Source of the DNA: Spinacia oleracea
Lineage: Eukaryota > Streptophyta > Magnoliopsida > Caryophyllales > Amaranthaceae
Direction of reading: 5' to 3'
NCBI RefSeq assembly: GCF_020520425.1
Contig: NC_079490.1
Location: forward strand, 2,170,001 to 2,234,000
DNA length: 64,000 nt
The notes below the pieces were generated by a model. That model saw only the letters and a program-made list of their open reading frames with translations, was not told the DNA's origin and did not search any database. Shown here piece by piece: positions 22,921 through 33,869 of the stretch. A program made the position numbers and the translations under genes. The first letter of the stretch is position 1. The number at the start of each line of letters is the position of its first letter.

Positions 22921-23904
22921 AGCACCTAAAGATTGTTCAAGCATAATACAGAAGTTCAATAGCTAGGAGATACTGAAACATACCATACTGTACATAGTAA
23001 AGAATTGACACCAGGCCTTCTTCCTTCCATCTAGCAGGACAAGATGAAGCTTAGAAGCATAAGCTACTAAGCGTGTAGTAACATACAGTAACATACAATT
23101 GTCTCCAATGTCTACTGTACAGTGACATACAAGGATAGAACTATCCAAAAAAAAACATCTAGCAAACCTGTAACCAAAGTATTTCTGATATTAAAAGCAG
23201 TAACTTCAATGTTCAGATACATGGGATAAAAAAATTCAGTCAGATAAACACAGAATGCTACTGACGTACTAGTACTACTATAGTACTATATGTAATCAAC
23301 TAAACATGTATCATTATTAGTTTAATACTGCGTGTATGTCATTAACATTTGTCCTTTGAAGTGTTGATTAAGAATTTTTATAATTTTTTCCATTCCTGTT
23401 CCAAGTTTTCAGTAGCCAAATGACAGTTTAAAGGAAATAGATACAGAGTACTTCACAGTACTTCAATAGCCAAACTGTGTTGCAGTAGCCAAGCTTGTAC
23501 CTCGGGAAGTAAACCGAATAACCTGCTGAAATTATTTGATGAAAAACTACACCAAACACCGTACTGAAAGTTTTCGAGGCAAAACCAAAAACCTAAATAA
23601 CAAATTAAAACGAAAAGGAAAAGCCAAATGTGGCTTGATATTGTTGATACCTCGAAACAAGAATTCAAAACCCTGAATAACGCGAAAGGGGAAAAAACAG
23701 TAACGAGTAGTCCTCAATTATTTATCCGGACTTGAAACATAAAGAATGGCTCTTTATATAAAAGACCAAATCCAGCAAGCATATAACAAAACTGCAAGAT
23801 GATATGGTTTCTCTTAAATCAAAATAGACATTACTACTTAAACCAAAACACCAATATTAAACCTAAATTAATAACTCAATGACCTAAAAAAATCAAGAAG
23901 CTAC
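22921..23904. other. Duplicated 3' flank, copy B
   Basis: Paralogue of 20921-21925 and 28291-29277. Non-coding in all copies. Confidence 0.7.
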
Positions 23905-24376
23905 TAACTCTTGCTTCTTCCCTTTCTTAGTAGTTAGTACTATGAATTTTAACACAAGTCAGCAATCTTGACAAAGTATCAGCTTGCTTCGTATTTCCCT
24001 CTTCGTTCAGGGTCTTGATTAGACTCTCGTATTGTTGTTCCTCTCAGCCACGCCACCTTTTAGTGATATTTTGCACAATATTGAGTATGCATTAAGAGTC
24101 TTACCAGCACTTAGAAGGGCATCCAACACCTTGTCATAGCTCGAAAAGTCCAACGTGAAATCTCTCTCCAAAGAATAATCTAGAAGTTTCAGAGCAGCGA
24201 TTGTCTTCCCCTTATCACTGAGAACAGATAAAAGATTATCAATATTTGGTGAACACCCACTTTGCATTAGTAACTCAATTCTTCCAAGTGCTTCCTCAAC
24301 ATGACCTCTAATGAATAGAGCCTCCAAAATCTTTGCCGCCAAATCCATGTTTTTTGTAACCCTTTTCTCCAACATT
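23905..24376 (-). pseudogene. PPR gene 3' fragment, copy B
   Basis: Encodes the last roughly 150 residues of the PPR protein; segments such as MRGHVEEALGRIELL and SSYDKVLDALLSAGKTLNAY are recognisable with a few substitutions. A 1-nt deletion near 24032 (CGTATTGTTG against CGTAGTTGTTG) shifts the frame, and the upstream part breaks off at about 24376 after CTCCAACATTAC. Confidence 0.88.
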
Positions 24377-24389
24377 ACAGAAGCTCTCA

Positions 24390-24810
24390 TATAACACGCG
24401 CTCCGTCCAGAATTAATTGTCACATAGTCCCAACCCCTCATAATGAAGGATATGACATAGTTCTCTTGATTCTTGAAGAAGATAATAAAACAGCATTTTA
24501 GTGTGAGATGTAGCATGAAAGAGAGGATTAATTAGTAATTACAAAGGCGTAAAATAAATATGAAAGAGATCAGTAATGGTGAAAATCTGGTGTAACACGC
24601 CCTCCGTCCAGAATTAATCGCCACATAGTTCCCAACCCCTCAAAACCAAGGATATGACATTTTTCAAAATGCCCTTTGTTGAATTGTAGCATGAAAGATA
24701 TCAGTTTTGGTGAAAATCTGATATAACACGCCCTCCGTCCAGAATTAATTGTCACATAGTCCCAACCCCTCATAATGAAGGATATGACATTTTTTTTTTA
24801 ATGCCCTTTA
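24390..24810. repeat. Tandem repeat, three units, start of duplicate C
   Basis: Three units around 24397, 24600 and 24733 sharing CCGTCCAGAATTAAT and AAGGATATGACAT; paralogous to the two-unit array at 17210-17470. Unit number changed after duplication. Confidence 0.75.
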
Positions 24811-25039
24811 TTATTGGGTCATTATCATCCTTCCAACCTTCGCCATCTATTATTAAATAGTGGCATATTGGGAAATCTAATCATAAACCATCGGTGTATA
24901 TATCATAAACGAGTATGTGTGACATTTAATGCTGGACAAAGGGTGAAGATGTGCAGTTCCATGGACTGTCTAGGGGGCTTGTACATGAGATATGTGTCCA
25001 AAACCATTATGCACTTATTGGGTCTTGAACCTCCAAATA

Positions 25040-25232
25040 GGAGACCTGATCAACTATAGCCCGACCTGCTAGCCCGACCAGAACCAAAAAAGTGTGGGTT
25101 TGGGTAGCCTAAAATATAACATTTTTAGACCAAAACCCAATCCAGGCCGGGTGAGCCTGCACCAAATTTATGAGGTTGGGCATGATTTTGTGTGTGTGAA
25201 GCCCAGCCCGGCCCGAATTTTGATCACCTCTA
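25040..25232. repeat. GC-rich element, duplicate-C copy of 17685-17860
   Basis: Starts GGAGACCTGATCAAC and ends TTGATCACCTCTA. It has additional CCCGACC material relative to the paralogue. Confidence 0.6.
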
Positions 25233-26458
25233 CCTCCAATACACCTAAAAAAGGAAACTGAGGTTTATATTTGTGATTTTGTATGCTGATAGGAGTGGCT
25301 CAAGACAACCAACTACAAGAGCCATGGGTAAATCATATGCATCCACCCCATGCAAAGGTAGCAAGAGGTGTAGCAGGGATACCATACCAATTTGGAGGAC
25401 CCTTTTCCCATTCGATGACGGAAGGATAGCAGAACTTCATCTATCAGGTTTAGCGGGTGAAAATTCAGGACCAGATCATCATCAAATCAGTATCAGAAAA
25501 AGAACAATATCAAAATATTTGGTCAATATTAGATGCCCCTGAAACTGAAGGATGGAATGCAGAGTACTGTTCCGAGGAACGTGGGCCCACCAACTGCGTA
25601 ATGGGTGTAAAGGAATATGACACAGAAGATTTCACAAACACAAGAAGTATGACAAGAAGAAGGCGAAAGGGAATGCAGCAGAACTACTTGATTCCCGGAA
25701 TTTCTGACATCAAAATGGAAAAACCAGTGGAAGAAGAACAGAAAATGGAAGAGAATTGGGTGAATGTGAACTTTGGGATGAGAGTTATACAAGGTTTGAC
25801 TTATGAATATCTTTACAATGAACAGATCATTTTTTCTGGTGTCAAATTCTGGTTTGACTTATGAATATCTTTACAATGAACAGATCATTTTTTCTGGTGT
25901 CAAATGCTGGTTTGACTTATTAATATCTTTACAATGATAATGTAGGGTTGTGGCTGAAACATGATCACACAACAGTAATGAAAGGTGCAGTTGGGAGTTA
26001 TAATGGGAGTTTGTTTTTGGTTAATATTGATGGTAGTTTGTTAATTAGATAGAGAAGCAACAATGAGTTGCAGTGGATAAATTGTACTGCTATGAAGATA
26101 GGGAAAGAGATAATTGGTGGCCCTCCATGGGACAGGATTCATGGTGTAGGAAAGAAAATCACAGAAAATGATGCAATTTATTTTGTAAGCCGAGAACGGA
26201 AGACTTCTGCAGTTCACTGTAGTTGTGAAACACCAAAAATTCAAGTTACTAAAAGTTTGCTCAACTGCATTTTCCAATTGAAAAGAAGCAATTTTTTCCC
26301 TCTTGCTTTTAAGATAAGAAGCGTAACACTTGAAGTTGTTTCTTTTTAGTTCTTCCCATCAAGGATTTAGCTAGAATGATCTTTCTGATTACACAGTTGA
26401 AAAAATATAAAACCTGCACTAGAGTAGAGTGTTCACAACAACTACTTCTCTGTCAAGA

Positions 26459-26763
26459 TGTGATAAACTGATAATTTTGAGCAGAAAATTAATGGCAGAA
26501 ATATATTTAATTTGCTTGAAAGATGATAAACACAAAAAGGGGATATAAAAGTAGTGACTTGAGGCCACCAATCTCCAGAATTAGTGACTTGAGGTCACCA
26601 CTCTCCAAAGCCTAAGTTTTACCAAATTCTCAACATGACTCTTATAACCTAATGTGCCCTTATTTATAACTATTCTACTACACCTACGGACCTACCTAAT
26701 TTGTCTTCTACCTAATATTACTCACTATCTATTATGCACTTCCCTTACACTTGGTTCATTGCA
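26459..26763. mobile_element. Solo LTR (305 bp) in pseudogene copy C
   Basis: Begins TGTGATAAACTG and ends GGTTCATTGCA. A 5-bp duplication CAAGA lies on each side (26454-26458, 26764-26768). The intact paralogue reads CTGTCAAGAAATAATATTC at about 18961, a clean empty site. No internal retroelement sequence is present, so a solo LTR is the best reading. Confidence 0.85.
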
Positions 26764-27527
26764 CAAGAAATAATATTCATATACATTAGCCTTTTAGGAT
26801 CCCCGGGAAATTAATCTCCTCTCATTATGCATTCAAAGAATAGTTTTCCGATATTTTACCAAAATGGATTAACATAAGACACTATTGTCTAGGTTGCTCT
26901 CAGGAATTTTAAATGGAAAGACTGCAAAAACCCTAAAAATACAGAGGTTGCAACGATAGTAGACCAGGAAGTGTGTAGAGACAAGATAGTTTTTGTTATC
27001 GGAAGGAATGGACGTTTGTACAAATATAATGGATTGTCCGGATTATGGCACGAACATCATAAATCTCAGCACTTAGTTCTCTCAATATTACCTGGGACAG
27101 CTATGAGGCTATCAGCACTATCATTGGAAAGCTATTTATTCATGATTTCAAGAGATGGTGAACTAATTGAATATCACTGGAACTCACTTGATGGATGGAT
27201 ATGGGTTGAACACGGCACACCGAATGGGGTGAGAATAGCTGGAGCTCCAGGCCCAAGTTTTGCGGGTCACCAGTTGTTCTTAGTTGGGTCAGACGGGAAG
27301 GTTTACTTAAGGCACTTCGATCAAGGAGAGTGGAAGTGGAGAAACTGTGGTTTTCCAGATTTAGAAAGTGTGTCAGTTGAACAAGAAAGAGAGGAAAAAC
27401 TGAAGAATCGGAACGAAGAAGGAATCTGTTTCAATACTGATAGTCTGGATAATGCAGAAGAAGCTAAACTAAGGAATACTAACAAGATCGGTGATCCTAA
27501 GGTGAGTTTTAGATGTGTTTATTAAGG

Positions 27528-27830
27528 TGTCAAGGTGTCGTTTGGTTCATATAGGAAGTAGAATTTCCGATGAAATGCAAAATGAGTTCCTTAATTAAAT
27601 TTATGGGACATTCCTAAAGTTGTTTGGTTAACAATGTGGGAAGTAACTTCCCATGGGAATTTCTACTTACATAGGGGGGACTAGGTAAGCAAATTCCCCC
27701 ACTTTGTGGGAAGTTGAAATTCCTAGAAAGTTTCACTTCCCCCATTTCATCAAAAAACTCACACACTTCGAAATTCCTAGGAATTTTAACTTCCCATATT
27801 TTTGTATGCCAACCAAACAAAACCTAAGTC
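27528..27830. mobile_element. MITE, duplicate-C copy of 20138-20468
   Basis: Same ends and interior as the element at 20138-20468 with small deletions, at the same intron position, so it was inserted before that duplication. Confidence 0.7.
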
Positions 27831-28290
27831 TACATGGTTACACCAGTTTGAACTGCAGTGATAATTAACATATGTGAGCCGTCTGCTCCAGGTAGCACCT
27901 ACACGGGCAATTCATTCAGCGGAAAATAAAGTAATAATTGAGCTCGGGGATGGCAGAGTAAGCATTCCATATTTCCATCACAAAAAAGACCATTTCCATA
28001 CTTAAAATTTATCCAATATAATTGCTAAACCAACACAACTCAGTATTCAGTTTAGAGCAGAAAATTAAATGGTTTCCATTGAATAAGGATATTATTGGTG
28101 CATGCTCAACATATTTGAATCTCATAGAAGAATGTTTGCACACTAACAATCATAGCTAAATGCTCACCTTGTCATGTGACAGTTGGCAGAGATGCAACGA
28201 GTTGAGGACTACGATTGGATATGGTCAAAGATCATTGCAACTCCCACGAGCCTATGTATGGCAAATTTATGGGCTGCTGCTGCATCATGA

Positions 28291-29277
28291 AGCTGAGAAT
28301 ACAGACATAAAAGCACCTTAAAGATTGTTACAAGCATAATATTACAGAAAGCTCATTGGCTAGGAGATACTGAAATACACCTTACTGTACGTAGTAAAGC
28401 AATGACACCAAGCCTTCTTCCTTCGATCTAGCAGGACAAGATGAAGCTTAGAAGCATGAGCTACTAAGCGCGTAGTAACATACAATTGTCTCCAATGTAC
28501 TCTGTATAGTGTACATAACATACAAGGATAGATAGAACTATCAAAAAAAAAATCTGGTAAACCTGTCACGAAAGTATTTCTGATATTAAAAGCAGTAACT
28601 TCAATGTTTAGATACATGAACTTTTGTGGGTTCAGTACTTCAGTCAGATAAATACAGAATCCTACTGATGTATTAGTACTATTCTATGCAATCAACTACA
28701 CATGTTACATGTACATTATTGCGCGTATGTCATTACCTTTTGTCTGTTTAGGTGTTGATTAAGAATTTTTATGATTTTATCAATTCTGGTTTCAAGTTTT
28801 CAGTAGCCAAATGACAGTTTAAACTTTAAAGGTAATAGATATGGAGTACTTCACAGTACTACAATAGCCAAACTGTGTTGTAGTAGCCAAGCTAGTTCCT
28901 CGGGAAGTAGACCGAACAACCTGCTGAAACTCTGAAAGTATTTGATGAAACACCAAACACCATGCTGAAAGTTTTCTGAGGCAAAACCAAAAAACCTAAA
29001 TAACAAATCAAAACGAAAAGGAAAAGCCAAATGTGGCTTGATATTGTTGATACCTCGAAACAAGAATTCAAAACCCTGAATCAACGCGAAAGGGAATAAA
29101 ACAGTAACTTGTAGTCCTCAATTATTTATCCGGACTTGAAACATAAAGAATGGCTCTTTATATAAAAGACCAAATCCAGCAAGCATATAACAAAACTGCA
29201 AGATGGTATTGTAAATGGACATTACTACAAAAACCAAAACACTGATATTAAACCTATTAACTCAATGACCTAAAAAA
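28291..29277. other. 3' flank between propeller copy C and the intact PPR gene
   Basis: Third paralogue of the non-coding segment. Positions about 28895-29275 are also homologous to 60403-60768 downstream of RPS2. Confidence 0.7.
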
Positions 29278-31599
29278 TCAAGAAGCTACTAACTCTTGCT
29301 TCTTGCCTTTCTTAGTGCTGAGAATTTTATCACCAGTCAGCAATCTTGACAAAGTATCAGCTTGCTTTGTGTTTCCCTCTTCGTTCAGGGTCTTGATTAG
29401 ACTCTCGTAGTTGTTGTTCCTCTCAGTCACTCCACCTTTTAGTGATATTTTGCACAATATTGAGTATGCATTAAGAGTCTTGCCAGCACTTAAAAGGGCA
29501 TCCAACACCTTGTCATAGCTCGAAAACTCCAACGTGAAATCTCTCTCCAAAGAATAATCTAGAAGTTTCAGAGCAGCGATTGTCTTCCCCTTATCACTGA
29601 GAACAGATAAAAGATTATCAATATCTGGTGAACACCCACTTTGCATTAGTAACTCAATTCTTCCAAGTGCTTCCTCAACATGACCTCTCATGAACAGAGC
29701 CTCCAAAATCTTTGCACTCAAATCCATGTTTTCTGTCACACCCTTCTCCAACATTACCTTCATAACACGGCTAGCTGTTTGAACCCTTTCAGCGTTATAA
29801 AGACCCTCCATAACTGCCCTGAAAACCGCTGAATCAGGCAAGTGGTCATTCGCGATCATACTATCAAGAACAATTTTCGCATCAGCTGGTTCGCTCTTCT
29901 CCAAGAAACTATGGATGAGTAACTTGTAAGCATCCGCTGTTGATTTCACCCCTCTCCTAATCATGATATTCAACAATTCAAAGGCCGATTCAGGGTTGTT
30001 CTCTTTTGAATGCCCACGGATCAAATTATTGAAAGCAACAGGATCCTGGACACCCTTCTTCATCAGCTGCCTGAATAGGGTTTCAGCTTTTTGAGTGCCA
30101 CCATTGTTGCAGAGATATTCAATAATTGCATTATAAGAAGTTGGCTCCATATCCATACTACTTTGAGGACTCAAAATTATATCTTTCTCAATAAGCTTAT
30201 CCAATAATTTCACCGCCCTATCATACGCCTTAGCCTTACAGAAAGTTTCGATTAAGATCCCATAATGTCCAGCTTCAGTTGGGATGCTCAAACTCACCAT
30301 TCCTTTAAGTACATCTGCAGCAGCATCCAAGTTACCTGACTTACACTGACAATTCAATAACTTCACAAAGATTGAATTATCCTTCGGATCCCTCGGAGCA
30401 GCACGTCTCTCCACCATCTCCCTCAACACAGCTTGAGCTTCAGAAGCTTTCATGGCATCACAAAGTCCAGGCAAAAGAGTCGAATATGTAACAGAATTCG
30501 GCTTAATACCAAACTCCTTCATCTCCTCAAACATCCTAAATGCATCATCAACCTTCTCTGCCAAAACATAACCTTTAATCATAGTAGTATAGCTAATAAC
30601 AGTAGGAGCTATATTCTTCCCCTTCATCTCCACGAAAAACTTCTCCGCTTCCTCCACTTTCTTCAACCTATAAAACCCATTAATCATTGTATTATAAGTA
30701 ACCACATCCGGCATAATACCCCGACTAATCATATCCTCGTAAAACCTATTCGCAGTTTCGGCTCTTTGACACAGAAAGAAACCCCACAAAAGGATGTTAA
30801 ATGTATGTTTAGTAGGTGCAATTCCCTCCTCCAACATCTTATTATAGTACCTTTTCGCCATCATATACCTCCCTCGCCGCAATATAACCTTAAACAAAGT
30901 ATCATAAGACTTCCCAGTTCTCTCCACACCTAATTCCTTCATTTGCTGAAAAATCTTCACTGATTCCTGAACAATCTCATTCTTACCATAACTTTCAATC
31001 AAAACAACAAACATGTCTTCATCAAATTGCAAACCCTTTTTGGGCATATCCATCAGGATTTCCCGGGCATGATTTAGCTTCAATGAACGCCCTAATCTAA
31101 CAATGATTTTCATATGGGTCTCTCTATCATGCTTAAATAAACCCGACCGTTCGACCCACCGGAAAAACTGGAGCGCGTGGTCCGTTTTCCGGGAACTATC
31201 CAGCACACTCAGAACAAGAGATTGATCAAATTGGGGAACTAAATTACGAATTGAGTTCTGTAAACGGGTTGTCCAAGCTCTATTAGCCATCATTCTAGCA
31301 ATTATATCCTCTACTTTTTCTGGGGTTTGATTCTTACCTCTTGGAACCCTCTGATTCAGAGCAAGCTCTGTTCCTCCTTCAACCAATCGACCACCTTCCT
31401 GTTTCGCAGCATCATTGCTTTTCTCTTGGAGTGGATCAATGGAGGTGGGAGATTCTGGTAATGGGTCATCAATCGAAGTTGTTGAACAGAATTGCTTGAT
31501 GAGATTTAATGGGGTTTTGCTTGAGATCCCGTAAAACCCAGGATAAACCCTAGATGATGATCTCAGATTTTGCAGCTTTGAGCAAGAAATGTTTGCCAT
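29278..31599 (-). CDS. P-class pentatricopeptide repeat protein, At2g37230-like, intronless
   Basis: 773 residues in one exon, complete from MANISCSKLQNL to the stop at 29278. The N-terminal roughly 60 residues are Ser/Arg-rich and low in acidic residues, fitting an organelle targeting peptide. Residues about 110-710 form roughly 15 PPR units of about 35 residues (for example TYNTMINGFYRLKKVEEAEK, SYTTMIKGYVLAEKVDDAF, TYSTLLPGLCDAMKASEAQ). There is no E, DYW or SMR domain. The conserved stretch AWTTRLQNSIRNLVPQFD and the region NMDL.AKILEAL.MRGHVEEALGR match what I recall of Arabidopsis At2g37230. P-class PPR proteins bind organelle RNA; the target here is unknown. Two 3' fragments lie at 21926 and 23905. 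Upstream, 31800-31850 holds TGGGCTT and AGGCCCAAA motifs of the site II type. Confidence 0.93.
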   Translation of the reverse strand: MANISCSKLQNLRSSSRVYPGFYGISSKTPLNLIKQFCSTTSIDDPLPESPTSIDPLQEKSNDAAKQEGGRLVEGGTELALNQRVPRGKNQTPEKVEDIIARMMANRAWTTRLQNSIRNLVPQFDQSLVLSVLDSSRKTDHALQFFRWVERSGLFKHDRETHMKIIVRLGRSLKLNHAREILMDMPKKGLQFDEDMFVVLIESYGKNEIVQESVKIFQQMKELGVERTGKSYDTLFKVILRRGRYMMAKRYYNKMLEEGIAPTKHTFNILLWGFFLCQRAETANRFYEDMISRGIMPDVVTYNTMINGFYRLKKVEEAEKFFVEMKGKNIAPTVISYTTMIKGYVLAEKVDDAFRMFEEMKEFGIKPNSVTYSTLLPGLCDAMKASEAQAVLREMVERRAAPRDPKDNSIFVKLLNCQCKSGNLDAAADVLKGMVSLSIPTEAGHYGILIETFCKAKAYDRAVKLLDKLIEKDIILSPQSSMDMEPTSYNAIIEYLCNNGGTQKAETLFRQLMKKGVQDPVAFNNLIRGHSKENNPESAFELLNIMIRRGVKSTADAYKLLIHSFLEKSEPADAKIVLDSMIANDHLPDSAVFRAVMEGLYNAERVQTASRVMKVMLEKGVTENMDLSAKILEALFMRGHVEEALGRIELLMQSGCSPDIDNLLSVLSDKGKTIAALKLLDYSLERDFTLEFSSYDKVLDALLSAGKTLNAYSILCKISLKGGVTERNNNYESLIKTLNEEGNTKQADTLSRLLTGDKILSTKKGKKQELVAS

Positions 31600-31873
31600 T
31601 TTTCCAGATTAGCTGATAAATTAGAGGAAATGTGGGTAAATGATTGACTGGGTGACAGAAAGTTTCGAGCTTCTTGAGAAATCACAGTGATTTAGCCATT
31701 TTCAGGCGTATGAGTTGAGTTTGAGTTTGAGTTTGCGTTTGAGTCTGGTTAGGGTTTGTTTGAGATGGTGGAGTGAATTGGCAAGGGGGCTTTGGGTTTT
31801 GGTTGGGCTTACTCTTATTGGGCTTTTAGAGATACCCAAAAGGCCCAAACCCGTTTGTTATAGTTTTGGTTTC

Positions 31874-32172
31874 ACAAATTCTTATTTACAAGTGGTGTAC
31901 AATAAATATTGTACACCGGAGTAAAAGTTGATTCAAAATGCTTAAAAGTTATATTTGTATATGTAAAAGTTATCTATTTTTTAGTGATAAATTTTTTCAT
32001 TTAAATAAAATTTATTTCTTCAAAATCACTATTAATGTATAAATTATCATTTAATATTTTCATATGTTTATCTATCAACATTTTTTTATAATATAAAAGT
32101 TACAAAAAATAGCATAAAAGTTATCTTGGTGTACAATATTATTGTGCACCGTGTACGCACAAGACCTTTTGT
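31874..32172. mobile_element. Short MULE-like element, copy 1
   Basis: Shares its whole length with 57850-58175. Starts ACAAATTCTTATTTACAA, then a palindrome GGTGTACAATAAATATTGTA, and ends CACAAGACCTTTTGT. Flanks TTTTGGTTTC (31864-31873) and TTTTGTTTTC (32173-32182) form a 10-bp duplication with one mismatch. Confidence 0.7.
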
Positions 32173-32182
32173 TTTTGTTTTC

Positions 32183-33403
32183 ACTTTTTTAAGGAAACTA
32201 GAACCAGAAAACTAGGAAAATGGGAAAAAAAAAAAAATTGTAAGGCTGATTGGTAAAGACAGATTTGTAAAACAAAATTATTTGTGATTAACATGATTTA
32301 GGGATTCCAATTTCCAAAGTTGTTGAACAAATGGAACCAAGAGTTGTTTTAAATTTGATTGAGAAAACAAGAAAAAAGGCAATGGAAACTGTTCGAGCGA
32401 AAATTGCAGATGAATATGGCAGGATGTCGGTTTGGGGAATGTGTTGATTGAAAAGGACGATACAGAAGAAGAAGAAGAAGAAGAAGAAGTATACTCTGAT
32501 GATTGAAGCAATCAATTGATAAGATATATGAGTATCATTATTATTAAGAAACAAAATATGTTAACTCTAAATATTTACGAGCGTTGTTGCAGAACGTTGT
32601 GATTACTAATACGCACATGTTATTTATTGCATATCTCACCAAAAAAATCGTCAATTGATTTGTGATGTGCATGTAATTTTTAAAAATAAGTTTTTTTCTT
32701 AAAATTATATTGATAATAATTAACAATAAACATAATAATTAATACTTACAAATAATCGATAATTATTAACTTCAATGAGTGATCACACAGAATTTTAATA
32801 TAATAACATAAATATGACGTATTTAATATAACAACGCAAATAATCATAATATTACATATTTTATTTAAGAACTTATAGGAACTTATATGACCTTATTGGA
32901 ACTTATAGGACCTTATAGAACCTTATTGGAACTTATAAACCCTTATTGAAACTTATATGAACTTATCTAAAATCATTTGAACTTATAGAACCTGGAAATA
33001 AGGTCCCATAATTTGAAGATAACAATTTCTAACTCTAGTTTTACCCTCTAAATAATCTTGGATGGTTGCCTTCTCCTAACATATGAAGAAAAAATGTGGT
33101 AGGGACCACTAATGTGCCTACAAATACCCTTGGATATACGGTGCACCCGGATGCATCTAATAATTTTCAGTACATAACTACATATGGTCTTAGAGACCAA
33201 CGTAGTTTTAGCCAAATCAGTTTTAGTGGCAAGTCAAGTCCAATTACTGTGACCCTTGTGCGGAGGGGCTCCTAATGTATTATTTTTCTTACTTAAAAGA
33301 AAAATCAATTGCTGCAAAATTGTACAATTATCTCACCTCGTTAACCTCCGTTTTCTTCTTGTACCAAATACAATCGTGACACCTATTAATTATAAATTAT
33401 GGT
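32183..33403. other. Gene-free AT-rich region
   Basis: Contains a GAA microsatellite (32466-32489) and a degenerate minisatellite of GGAACTTATA/GGACCTTATA words (32866-32996). No coding signal seen. Confidence 0.6.
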
Positions 33404-33653
33404 TTATATACCCGGGTGCACGATGCTCACGGTGCACCCTGTTTTTAAATGAACATATAGTTCAAATACAAATAACATATTGTTCATACCCAAAGAACAT
33501 ATAGCTAATGAACATATAGTTCAAATCATGGTACATATAATTTAAATATTTCACTACGTACTACATGTACATTGAAATCATTCTTAATGTTCATTAGATT
33601 TTCAACAAATGTTCAACAGGGTGCACAATGAACATTGTGCACCCGGGTGTATA
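33404..33653. mobile_element. MITE with CCCGGGTGCAC inverted ends
   Basis: Left end TATACCCGGGTGCACGATG and right end CATTGTGCACCCGGGTGTAT are inverted over about 40 bp, including GGTGCACCCTGTT / AACAGGGTGCAC. The interior is AT-rich with repeated GAACATATAG(T/C)T words. Confidence 0.75.
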
Positions 33654-33869
33654 ATCCAAATTGCGTATTAATTATACATAATATTTTTTAAAAAAAACAA
33701 TAAAAACGACAATTTTGTGCCTAAAAAAGTTGACATGCATACTACTTCTTATGGAGATTAATGTGTAGATTTTGACTCTCCTATAATTTTGCACCTATTC
33801 TCAAGCTTCCTATGTCTATTTAGTTATAAATTACGGACATTTCATTTCATAATATATACTACGTACGAA

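Larger units (their letters stand above)
25293..28290 (+). pseudogene. Propeller gene partial duplicate, copy C (exons 7-10)
   Basis: Exon 7 (25293-26218) is broken. A 1-nt loss gives TTTGGAGGACCC against TTTGGGAGGACCC in the intact gene, about 60 bp is tandemly duplicated at about 25796-25915, GAG has become TAG near 26050, and the donor GTAAGT has become GTAGTT. Exons 8 (26893-27501), 9 (27892-27957) and 10 (28183-28290) keep open frames and splice sites. Exons 1-6 and the promoter are missing. Either a pseudogene, or a source of a truncated transcript only if a new promoter exists. Confidence 0.85.

Noticed and set aside
24019-24516. 165-residue minus-strand protein containing PPR sequence
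   Set aside because: The N-terminal third comes from the unrelated repeat joined at about 24376 and the C-terminus is frameshifted; listed as a pseudogene.
32278-32554. Ser-rich open frames on the minus strand
   Set aside because: Driven by a GAA microsatellite; no other coding evidence.
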